Source: an uncultured Collinsella sp.
GTDB lineage: Bacteria > Actinomycetota > Coriobacteriia > Coriobacteriales > Coriobacteriaceae
Direction of reading: 5' to 3'
Assembly: GCA_934630375.1 (NCBI GenBank)
Contig: CAKTVQ010000003.1
Location: 1-64,000, forward strand
Length of the DNA stretch: 64,000 nucleotides
Positions within the stretch are counted from its first letter, which is position 1. Each line of letters begins with the position of its first letter. The notes under the pieces were generated by a model, which had not been told where the DNA came from, ran no database searches, and worked only from the letters and a program-made list of their open reading frames with translations. Shown here piece by piece: positions 1 to 8,700 of the stretch. The translations under genes and the position numbers were made by a program.

Positions 1-2940
1 ATCGTCCAAGGCGGCACCTTTATGTCCGATGCCACGCTGCGCGCGTTTGAGCAGCTCACCGGCGTTCATGCCGTGCGTCCCGACATCGCTGGCTGCATGG
101 GTGCCTACGGTGCGGCCCTGCTCGCCCGCGATCGCGCCGGCGCCGATGGCGTCTCGACCATCCTCTCGGCTGAGGATATCGCGCACCTCACCGTGACGCA
201 AAAGCATGTCCGTTGCGGCCGTTGCTCTAACAACTGCCAGCTTACTGTCAACGACTTTGGCGGCGGCAGGCGCTTCATTACCGGCAACCGCTGCGAGAAG
301 GGCGCTGGCCACAAAAAGCAGAAGACCGAGGCCCCCAATCTCTTCAAAAAGAAAAACGAGCTGCTCTTTAACCGCGAGGTGCTAAGCCCCGACGAGGCCC
401 CGCGCGGCACCGTCGGCATCCCGCGCGCGCTCAACATGTACGAGAACTACCCCTTCTGGCATGCGTTCTTTACGCGCCTGGGCTTTAGCGTGCAGCTGTC
501 CGAGCAGTCGAGCAAAAAGACCTACCAGGCGGGCATCGAGTCCATGCCGTCCGAGAGCGTGTGCTACCCGGCCAAGATGAGCCATGGCCACGTGATGAAC
601 CTCATCGACCGCGATGTCGACTTCATTTGGATGCCGTGCGTGCGCTGGGAGCGCAAGGAGGATCCGACTGCCGGCAACTGCTACAACTGCCCCATCGTCA
701 TGAGCTACCCCACGGCGCTGGCGCTCAACATCGACGAGATCCGCGAGCAGAACATCGAGTTCCTGTATCCGTTTGTGCCCTATCACGACAAGACCGAGCT
801 CAAGCGTCGCCTGTACCAGGTGCTCGCCGTCGATCGCGTGGCCGACGCCGAGGCCGGTCGCGGCCGCGTGCGTGGTCCCAAGATCACGCGCTCCGAGGTC
901 GATGCCGCCGTCAACGCCGCCTACGAGGCCGATGCACGTTTCCATGAGGACATCCAGACCATGGGCGAGGAAGCCCTTAAGTGGGTCGAGGACCACGGCG
1001 GCCACGGCATCGTGCTCGCCGGTCGTCCCTATCACAACGACCCCGAGATCAACCACGCCCTGCCCGAGCTTATCTCGAGCTTTGGCTTTGCGGTCTTTAC
1101 CGAGGATTCGCTCGCGCATCTGGTGAAGCCCGAGCGCCCGATCCGCGTCGTCGACCAGTGGATGTACCACAGCCGCCTGTACGCCGTCGCCCGTTTTGTG
1201 ACGATGCGCAACGACCTGGACCTGATTCAGCTCAACTCCTTCGGCTGCGGCCTGGATGCCCTGACTACCGACCAGGTGCAGGAGATCCTGGAGGCCAGCG
1301 GCAAAATTTATACCGTGCTTAAGATTGACGAGGTGTCCAACCTGGGCGCCGCACGCATCCGCATTCGCTCGCTCATGGCAGCACTCAAGGACCAAGAGGC
1401 CGAGCGTCTCGCCGAGGCCACGGCCGCGGGCGAGGCTTACGAGCAGGGCGATGCCGCGCCGGTGGCGCCCTCCACGGATGCCCCCGCGTTCGCGAGCCGC
1501 AAGTACACGTTTGAGGCCCAGCGCGAGAGCGCTTCGACCGCGTGGCCCAAGGTGCCCTTTACCGAGCAGATGCGCGACGAGGGCTACACCATCCTGTGCC
1601 CGCAGATGGCGCCGATCCACTTTGACCTGGTCAAAGAGGTATTCCGCGGTGCCGGCTACAACTTGGAGCTGCTGCCCTCGACCGACCATGACGCCGTCGA
1701 GGCGGGCCTGCGCTACGTGAACAACGACATCTGCTACCCGTCAATTCTGGTGACGGGCCAGATCATGGAGGCCGTCGAGAGCGGCCGGTACGACCTGTCT
1801 AAGACGGCCGTGGTTATCAGCCAGACCGGCGGCGGCTGCCGTGCCACCAACTACATCGCGCTCATCCGCAAGGCCCTGCGCGAGAGCGGCCACCCCGAGA
1901 TTCCGGTGATCTCGCTTTCGGCTGTGGCGCTCGGCGAGGACAACCCCGGCTTTAAGATTACGCCGGCGCTGCTCAAGCAGGCGGTCTACGCGGTACTCTT
2001 TGGTGACGTGATGATGCAGATGCTCTATCGCTGCCGCCCGTACGAGGCCACGCCCGGTGCCGCCAACGCGCTCTACGAGGAGTACATGGCGCGCGCCCGC
2101 AAGCTGGCGCCCAAGTTCAACAGGCATAACTACACCAAGCTTGCGCGCGAGGCCATCCGCGCGTTCGACACCATGCCGCTTGTGGGCGAGGGCACCAAGC
2201 CGCGCGTGGGCGTTGTCGGCGAGATCCTGGTCAAGTTCCATCCCACGGCCAACAACCACGTGGTCGATGTCATCGAGCGCGAGGGCTGCGAGGCCGTGGT
2301 GCCGGGCCTGCTCGACTTCTTCCTGTACTCCATGAGCAACGCCGAGCTGCAAAAGGACGAGCTGGGAAGCTCTGCCACCACGCGCGCTAGCATGCAGGCG
2401 CTCATCAAGCTGGTGGACTGGATGCGTACGCCGGTGGAGGAGCTGCTCGAGAAGTCCGAGCGCTTTGAGGCGCCCGAGCGCATCGGCACTATGGCCGACA
2501 AGGCCCGTACGGTGCTTTCGGTGTGTAACAACATGGGCGAGGGCTGGTTACTTACGGCCGAGATGCTCGACCTGATCGACCATGGTGCGCCCAACATCAT
2601 CTGCACGCAGCCCTTCGCGTGCCTGCCCAACCACGTGGTGGGCAAGGCCGTGATCAAGGAGTTGCGCCGCCAGCACCCCGAGAGCAATATCGTCGCGGTG
2701 GATTACGACCCCGGTGCGTCCGAGGTCAACCAGCTCAACCGTATTAAGCTCATGATCAGCGTGGCCAAGGAGAACATGCGCGCTGGCAAGGGCTTTAAGC
2801 TCGAGAAGGTGGCGCCGCTCGCGATGGACGAGGTCACCGGCCAGATGCGTGCCCATGACGGCTGCGTGAGCTGCGGGCCGGCCAGCGAGGAGGCCGTTAC
2901 ATCGGTCGCCGAGCGTCTGGGGCGTGGCATTAAGAAGTAA
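1..2940 (+). CDS. 2-hydroxyacyl-CoA dehydratase activase/dehydratase fusion (5' partial)
   Basis: The frame is open from the first base, so the N-terminal ATPase part lies outside the window; 979 codons are visible. They begin in the C-terminal lobe of a BadF/BcrA-type activase (QGGTF, then RPDIAGCMGAYGAAL). A cysteine cluster follows (CGRC at codons 72-75, C79, C98) that could hold an iron-sulfur cluster. Next come DUF2229/dehydratase-like segments (GIPRALNMYENYPFW, SVCYPAKMSHGH, a later NNDICYPSILVTGQ) and a C-terminal CVSCGP. Proteins of this family are about 1,400 residues long and are thought to inject electrons, using ATP, into 2-hydroxyacyl-CoA dehydratases of anaerobic amino-acid fermentation. 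The exact substrate cannot be told. A strong terminator follows directly. Confidence 0.85.
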   Translation: MVQGGTFMSDATLRAFEQLTGVHAVRPDIAGCMGAYGAALLARDRAGADGVSTILSAEDIAHLTVTQKHVRCGRCSNNCQLTVNDFGGGRRFITGNRCEKGAGHKKQKTEAPNLFKKKNELLFNREVLSPDEAPRGTVGIPRALNMYENYPFWHAFFTRLGFSVQLSEQSSKKTYQAGIESMPSESVCYPAKMSHGHVMNLIDRDVDFIWMPCVRWERKEDPTAGNCYNCPIVMSYPTALALNIDEIREQNIEFLYPFVPYHDKTELKRRLYQVLAVDRVADAEAGRGRVRGPKITRSEVDAAVNAAYEADARFHEDIQTMGEEALKWVEDHGGHGIVLAGRPYHNDPEINHALPELISSFGFAVFTEDSLAHLVKPERPIRVVDQWMYHSRLYAVARFVTMRNDLDLIQLNSFGCGLDALTTDQVQEILEASGKIYTVLKIDEVSNLGAARIRIRSLMAALKDQEAERLAEATAAGEAYEQGDAAPVAPSTDAPAFASRKYTFEAQRESASTAWPKVPFTEQMRDEGYTILCPQMAPIHFDLVKEVFRGAGYNLELLPSTDHDAVEAGLRYVNNDICYPSILVTGQIMEAVESGRYDLSKTAVVISQTGGGCRATNYIALIRKALRESGHPEIPVISLSAVALGEDNPGFKITPALLKQAVYAVLFGDVMMQMLYRCRPYEATPGAANALYEEYMARARKLAPKFNRHNYTKLAREAIRAFDTMPLVGEGTKPRVGVVGEILVKFHPTANNHVVDVIEREGCEAVVPGLLDFFLYSMSNAELQKDELGSSATTRASMQALIKLVDWMRTPVEELLEKSERFEAPERIGTMADKARTVLSVCNNMGEGWLLTAEMLDLIDHGAPNIICTQPFACLPNHVVGKAVIKELRRQHPESNIVAVDYDPGASEVNQLNRIKLMISVAKENMRAGKGFKLEKVAPLAMDEVTGQMRAHDGCVSCGPASEEAVTSVAERLGRGIKK

Positions 2941-2970
2941 CTGGTCTGCTATGGGCTAGATATGGGACAA

Positions 2971-3006
2971 ACGGGTGGTAGCCGTGCCGGCTACCACCCG
3001 TTTTTG
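2971..3006 (+). terminator. Rho-independent terminator of the activase gene
   Basis: A 13-bp perfect stem (ACGGGTGGTAGCC with its complement) has a 5-nt loop and is followed by TTTTT. It lies 30 bp past the stop codon. Confidence 0.9.
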
Positions 3007-3025
3007 CTGGACATATGTTGCGCAA

Positions 3026-3535
3026 ATGACCTTGCTACAGCCTTCCGTGGGCTTGCCCGATTTTTGGGCCGGCTCGGGCTTTGAGGACAAGCTGCTGCAA
3101 GCCCAGGGCGATTTTTCGCTCAACGCGGGCCAGCACAGCGTGACGTATCTGCCGAGTTCTGATACGGCAACGACCAGTCGCTACCAGGTGCTGCTGTACG
3201 ACAACAACTTTGGTGCGGCCGAAAGCTATCCCAAGTTCGACTGGGGCCAGCTGGGCGCCGAGGTGGTGACCGACTGCAACAAGGACACGCATTCGTTTGG
3301 GCGCATCTTTACGGTGGACGAGGTGGCGCGCACCTACGAGCTCGAAGACCAGATCGCGGCGCCGTTCTCGGGCTACGTAAGCAGTGCGCAGCGCGTCGGC
3401 GATTCAGATAGTATGCTCGTGGCATCGGGCATGGCCAAGACCTTTACTGAGTACGATCGCTATGGACTGCCCATCGCCACCTACGAGATGGAAGCCGAGA
3501 AGTACATCTATCGCGTGTACAAGTACAAGTTGTAG
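3026..3535 (+). pseudogene. C-terminal remnant of an arylsulfate sulfotransferase-like protein
   Basis: The 169 residues from the ATG at 3026 look like the end of an arylsulfotransferase (ASST) beta-propeller: a GQHSV motif, LLYDNNFG, a VDEVARTYEL strand and a final repeat ending YIYRVYKYKL. Complete family members are roughly 500-600 residues, have a signal peptide and carry the catalytic histidine upstream. None of that is here, and the sequence just upstream is the terminator of the previous gene. No good ribosome binding site precedes the ATG. I read it as a 5'-deleted relic, although a short expressed protein cannot be excluded. The ASST assignment rests on motif resemblance only. Confidence 0.6.
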
Positions 3536-3636
3536 CGCTGCGCTTAGGTTTGACCAATGGAGTATGAAAACACGCCGTTCGCCGATGCCCCCTCCGCGAG
3601 TGGCAGCCATATGGTTTGATGTCAGAAACATATAGT

Positions 3637-3664
3637 TGTCGCTAGCCTGCTGGCGACGTTTGCT
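3637..3664 (+). terminator. possible terminator after the sulfotransferase remnant
   Basis: GTCGCTAG and CTGGCGAC can pair (with a G-U pair) around a 4-nt loop, followed by GTTTGC. The T-run is weak. Confidence 0.35.
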
Positions 3665-3685
3665 CTGATATCGGAGGTGCCAAGT

Positions 3686-3724
3686 ATGTTTCACGCTCCG
3701 TTAAGCAACTATCGGCTGGGCTAA
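3686..3724 (+). CDS. 12-residue upstream ORF / leader peptide
   Basis: A 13-codon frame (MFHAPLSNYRLG, stop TAA) has an excellent Shine-Dalgarno (CGGAGGT) seven bases before its ATG and ends one base before the ATG of the next gene. That next gene has no good binding site of its own, so it may be translated by coupling to this leader. No amino-acid run that would suggest attenuation is seen. The leader could equally be a chance frame. Confidence 0.35.
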   Translation: MFHAPLSNYRLG

Positions 3725-3725
3725 C

Positions 3726-4175
3726 ATGGGTCGCCGTGCTATTTCGATAGCCCTTGCAGTGGTCTGCCTAGCTGTACTCTTGGGCGCTACAGGGCTGTTT
3801 GCTATAAGCCGAGAAACACCCTATATGCAGGAATGCGCTTCCGAAGGGTTTGCCATTGATGGTTTCTATCGGGATGACATAACGAGTCGGGAAAGCCTGG
3901 CTTTTCATGAGGAGGACAACTGTCGATGGCAGCTGGTCGACAAAGACGGAATCTGCACAGACGGGCAGTTTAAGCGTACGGATGATCCCAATATCCTGGT
4001 ATTAAAGAAGGAAAACGGCGAAGAATTCGGCACGGTTCACGTTGCGTATATATCGCGCCGACGCAATCAGGGGCAGATTTACCTAATTAGAAATACTAAG
4101 GTGACCCGATTTTATCTTGTGAGCACCAAACCTGCGTTTACGGTGGAGTCTGGCGATGTCGATCCGGCCAGTTGA
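3726..4175 (+). CDS. small membrane-anchored or secreted protein of unknown function
   Basis: I do not recognise this 149-residue protein. Residues 1-28 are a short basic start (MGRR) and a hydrophobic stretch (AISIALAVVCLAVLLGATGLFA), typical of a signal anchor. The rest is polar, with two cysteines about 30 residues apart (CRWQ and ICTDG) in a region rich in beta-strand-like sequence, so it is probably exported. Codon use is less GC-biased than in neighbouring genes, which suggests recent acquisition or low expression. The start follows a 12-codon leader with the only strong ribosome binding site. It converges on the DUF389 gene, with a shared hairpin between them. Confidence 0.6.
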   Translation: MGRRAISIALAVVCLAVLLGATGLFAISRETPYMQECASEGFAIDGFYRDDITSRESLAFHEEDNCRWQLVDKDGICTDGQFKRTDDPNILVLKKENGEEFGTVHVAYISRRRNQGQIYLIRNTKVTRFYLVSTKPAFTVESGDVDPAS

Positions 4176-4194
4176 TTCACGGCAATAAAACAGC

Positions 4195-4232
4195 GAGCGG
4201 GGCGCAGGTATGAACTGCTCCCCGCAATTTGC
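4195..4232. terminator. terminator hairpin between convergent genes
   Basis: GCGGGG and GCAG pair with CTGC and CCCCGC around a 7-nt loop, interrupted by single-base bulges. AATTTGC follows on the + strand. It lies 20 bp past the stop of the small membrane protein. Confidence 0.55.
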
Positions 4233-4300
4233 TCGTGTCCGTATCGCGTCTGCGCCTCGTCGTAGCTTGCGTCCGTGCGAGCATTCGTCCCGCTCCGGCA

Positions 4301-5440
4301 TCACTTCACATCAAACTCCACGCGATCGAGTTCGGGTACGTTGAGGTCGATGAGCTTGCGGGCGACGTGGCGGTCGTGCGCCCCGAGCGCCTCGCTTGTC
4401 GTCACATGGGCGACAATCTCGCGCTCGACAAGGCCCTCCTCGTCCCCTTCGGTAGTCGAGGTCTCGACGGCGACGGTGTAATCCTTAAAGCCTGGCAGCA
4501 CCGCCGCAAGCTCGCGCGTGGTTTCGGTGACGCCGTAGCCGTCCTGCACGCCGGCCTGCGCCGAGCCAATGGAACCCGCCGTCATAACAATGCAGGGGAT
4601 GGCAAAAATCACCGTGCCCACGATGATGCGGCGGCGCACCTTGCGCGACAGCTCGTCGACCTCGGCGTCTTCCTCAGCGGTCACAATGCCGTCGCCGTTC
4701 AGGTCGCGCTTGAGCGGCACGCGCAAAAGAAGCAGCACGGCTTCGGCAGCCAGTGCGATAAAGACCACGTTGATGCCAAACTCGTAGAGCGCCGAGAGAA
4801 ACAGCGATCCGCTTGCGATGGCGATGCCGTAGCCTGCTGCGCACAGGGGCGGCATCAGCGCGGTTGCCACGGCCACACCGGCGATGAGCGTTGCGGGCTC
4901 CTGGTCGCGTGAGTTGCCTAGGCCGCCCGCAAAGCCGCCGGCGAGCGCGACAGCGAGGTCCCACACGGTGGGCGTCGAGTTGTCGATAATGGCGGCTGTG
5001 GTGGCGCCAAGGGGCGAGAGCTTAAAGTACAACGTGGAGGTGACCAGGCAAAAGGCCATTTGCAGCGCAAGGCTGGCGACGGCTTCGACGGTAATCTCGC
5101 GGTCGAGCGTGGCGATGCCATATGCCATGGCAAGGACCGAGCCCATGAGCGGGCAGATGAGCATGGCGCCCACAATGGCGATGTCCGAGTCGATATCGAG
5201 GCCAATGCTTGCGATAAGCATGGCGATGATGAGGATGCACAGATGCGAGCCGGTTAGGCGCGCCCCGTTTACAAAGCGCTTGCGGATCACGTGATAGGGC
5301 GCGCGACCCTCGCGAATGTTGAACGCCTGCTTAAGGAAGCGGGCGGCGTTCTCCATGGCCTCGCTATGGGCGGGGCGGATGCCGTGGCGCCGGTGATGGC
5401 GTTCGCGTAGTCGCTTGATCTGTTGTTTGTCGAGTTCCAT
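4301..5440 (-). CDS. DUF389 (TIGR00341) family membrane protein with EF-hand-like loop
   Basis: This is a 379-residue inner-membrane protein. After a basic N-terminus come about six hydrophobic segments (residues 66-240 and 275-295) with the family signatures VGAMLICPLMG, GGFAGGLG and VATALMPPLC. DUF389 proteins have no settled role; a transporter is suspected. A perfect EF-hand-like calcium loop, DLNGDG followed by E at position 12 (residues 246-257), sits in the loop after the fourth or fifth membrane segment. The C-terminal 90 residues are soluble. I chose the ATG at 5440 because GAGGTGG lies just upstream; the longer frame to 5587 has no such site. It stands alone, divergent from the surface protein gene. 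Confidence 0.85.
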   Translation of the reverse strand: MELDKQQIKRLRERHHRRHGIRPAHSEAMENAARFLKQAFNIREGRAPYHVIRKRFVNGARLTGSHLCILIIAMLIASIGLDIDSDIAIVGAMLICPLMGSVLAMAYGIATLDREITVEAVASLALQMAFCLVTSTLYFKLSPLGATTAAIIDNSTPTVWDLAVALAGGFAGGLGNSRDQEPATLIAGVAVATALMPPLCAAGYGIAIASGSLFLSALYEFGINVVFIALAAEAVLLLLRVPLKRDLNGDGIVTAEEDAEVDELSRKVRRRIIVGTVIFAIPCIVMTAGSIGSAQAGVQDGYGVTETTRELAAVLPGFKDYTVAVETSTTEGDEEGLVEREIVAHVTTSEALGAHDRHVARKLIDLNVPELDRVEFDVK

Positions 5441-5747
5441 GTCCACCTCGTTCCAGCGCGGTCCGCGCAACGCGCCCGTTGTCTTAACTCTACACCGTGG
5501 CGGGCGGGGTGTCTGTTGGATGCGGAATCCGATAGGGCGGATGACGCGGGAGCAAATGCAAATCACAGGCTCAATTCGATCCCGCAAGAATATGATGCAC
5601 TAGCTCCTACATATGTGACGAAATTGTGAAGCACGAGAGCGTGAATTTCAAAAAATCCGCTGGTGACCAATGTTGCGCAACAGAATTCAAAAATCAGCTC
5701 CTACATTTTGAAGCGTATGGATACATCCGTGTCAAAGGGAGAAAGCC
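5441..5747. other. intergenic region between divergent DUF389 and surface-protein genes
   Basis: No convincing gene is seen. The right half is AT-rich and presumably holds the surface-protein promoter. An 11-bp direct repeat, AGCTCCTACAT, occurs at 5602-5612 and 5696-5706 and could be a binding site or promoter duplicate. Confidence 0.4.
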
Positions 5748-8700
5748 ATGGCAAACTACAGTCCACAGCACTTTGAGCCTCGGGCCAAGGCCGTCAACGT
5801 CAAGGGCGTTGCTAACCGCGCCGTCGCAACCGTTTTGACGGCGGGCCTCATTGCTCAGCCGCTCATGTCGCCGCTGGCGGCAATCGCCGCACCGTCAACC
5901 GGTAACGGCGATTCTGTTCAGGGGGGGGGTAGTTCTGTAGAGAACACCGTTGCCGCCGGTAACCAAGCGGTCGTAAAGACGGCTGCCCAGCTGGCCGAGG
6001 AGTCGGCAAAGCAGCTCAAGGACGCTCAGGCCGCCTACGATGCCGCCCAGAAGAAGGCCGACGCGGCGGGCCAGTCTCAAAAGCAGGCGCAGCAGCAAAA
6101 GAATCAGGCCTCGCAGGCCGTGACCGATAACGCCGCCGAGCAGAACGAGGCCGAGGTAGCCGCGCTTCAGGAGAAGATCGACGAGCTTAAGGCAGCCGTC
6201 GAAAAGACCGAGCAGCAGCAGAAGAAGCTGGGCGACCTGAACGATCAGCTCGAACAAGCCAACAAGAGTGTCGAGGATAAGACCCAGGCGCTCAAGGACG
6301 CCAAGGCAAAGCAGGATGAGGCCAAGAAAGCCCTCGATGATGCCCAGGCCAAGCTCGAGGCCATGGGTATGGACGAGTACGAGGCCGCCAAGAAGGCCGT
6401 CGAGGACGCGCAGGCAAAGCTCGATGACGCCAATAAGGCCGTTACTACTGCACAGGACAATCTGGACCAGGCCAAGGCTGCCGAGGCCAGCGCCCAGCAG
6501 GAAAAGCAGAATACCGAGGCAGCTTTGACGACTGCCCAGGCCAAGAAGCAGGAGACTGCCGCTGCTCTCGCAGCCGCAACCACCGCGCGCGATAACGCCC
6601 AGCAGAAGTTCAACCAGGCGCAGGCCGCGCTCGATGCTGCCGTCTCGGGTACGGGTGTTGACCTGAGTGCGCTTGAGGCCGCCAAGAACGCTGCTGCTGG
6701 TGAGCTCAAGACCGCGCAGACGGAGCTCAATGCCGCGACGGATGCCGACGCCACCGCACAGACAAATCTGCAGGCCGCCCAGGCTGCCGTCGTTGCCGCG
6801 CAGGAGAAGGCCAACGCCGCCAACGCTGCTGTGGCATCTGCCCAGTCTGCATACGATGCGGCAAACAAGGAGTACAAGGACGCGGCCAGTAAGCGTGACG
6901 CCGCGAAGACGGCATACGAGCAGGCCCAGCAGACCGAGGCCGACAAGAAGACCGCGTACGATAAGCTTGTCGAAGTTCGCAAGCAGAAGCGCAGCGAGTG
7001 GGAGGCAGCCTGCGCTGCTTCGAACGCCGCGGAAAAGGCTTATGACGCTGCTAATGTCCAGGTTGAGGCTCTTGAGCAGCAGATTGCTGACCTCAAGTCG
7101 AACATGACCGTAGACCAGAATGTCATCAGTCAGGGTATGTTCGGCTTCATGAACTACATCATCGGCGGCAGCCAGTTCACAGCTACGCAGAAAAAGAACG
7201 CCCAGGACGCTGTATCAATGCTGACCGGCGCAGACGATAAAGCCGAGTGGTATGACAATTACGTCGATCAGAACATGTCTCGCGATACCAATCCGCTTTC
7301 CTTGGAGCAGATGCGCAACGCCCTGACATATCTCGACACCCAGAACAACCTCCGCAAGGCGAACGGTCAGTCGGCGCTTAGCGTCAGCCTCCGCATGACT
7401 GTGGCAGCCGCCCTTAATGCATCATATTCATCGAACATTTGGGGACACTCGGAGTGCTACTACGACAATGGGGAAAATCTTGCTGGCGGCGGCGGTGCAT
7501 ATACCGGCGGCGAAACCGAGGACACTCTCGGATGGCCATATACCGGTCTCTACACCGAGGAGAAAGTGAAATTCGATAAGTACGTCGAACAGTATGGTGA
7601 CGCACTTGGAAGTCATCGATATGATTCCTCCTATATCTGGTGGCACCACAACAGCATCTACAATGAGTGTGGGCACTATCTCAACATCATCGATGCCGGT
7701 GCGAAGGCTATCGGCATCGCAACCGGTAGCGGTAAGAACACCGATTCCGAGGTAACCATTTTCGACTATAGCTCTTATGACAGTCAGGCTGATTTCACTG
7801 TCTCCGAGTTCAAGAAGCTCGTGAACGACTACATCGACTCTGCCTACAACGCAGGCGGCACGCAGGCGCAGAAGGCGCAGCTCAAGGAGCTTCAGGGCAA
7901 GCTCGCCGAGGCGCAGAAGAACTTTGGAACTACTAGGGAAGCTTACTTCGCAGCTGTAAACGGGCAGGGTGCCGCCCAGGACGCTTTCACCGCAGCCGAT
8001 GTGAACATGAACACCGCCAAGGGCGAGTACGAGAAGGCCAAGTCCGGCACCGCCGCCGCGAAGACGGCATACGACGCCGCCGAAGCCAAACTCAAGGGTA
8101 TCGACGTCAAGACGCCCAAGACCAAGCTCGACGCCGCCAAGAGCGAGGCCGCTACTGCCCAGGCAGCTCTCGATAAGGCAAACGCCACGCTTGCTGACAG
8201 CAAGACGAAGGCAGCCGATGCCGCTGCTCACAAGGCGAAGGCTCGCAGCGCCCGCGATGCCGCCAAGGCAAAGTCCGATCAGGCCAATGAGGCGTATGAC
8301 AACGCCACGGCTTCGGTCAAGGACCTTACCGCCAAGTGCGATGCCGCCAAGACGGACCTTGCGAACAAGCAGGGCACGCTTGACGATGCCAAGAAGGCCG
8401 ACGACACTGCCCAGGCTGGCGTTGACAAGGCTCAGGCCGCAGATACGCACGCTGCGACCACTCTTTCGGACGCCAAGCAGGCAGTTGATGCCAAGAAGCA
8501 GGCCCTGCCCGACGCGCAGGCGAAGGCCAAGGACGCCGAGGGTGAGCTGGCCGGCGCAAACAAGGCCTTCGAGCGCTTCGCCGGCGCCCAGAAGGCGGTC
8601 GACGACGCCAAGACCGCCTATGACGCTGCCGTGGCCAGTGTCGCCGATGCCCAGAAGCAGCTCGAGGCCGCCAACGAAGCCGTCGTCGATGCGAACCTCG

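Noticed and set aside
5626..5838. 70-residue frame before the surface protein
   Set aside because: It overlaps the leader and the signal-peptide region in another frame with no binding site.
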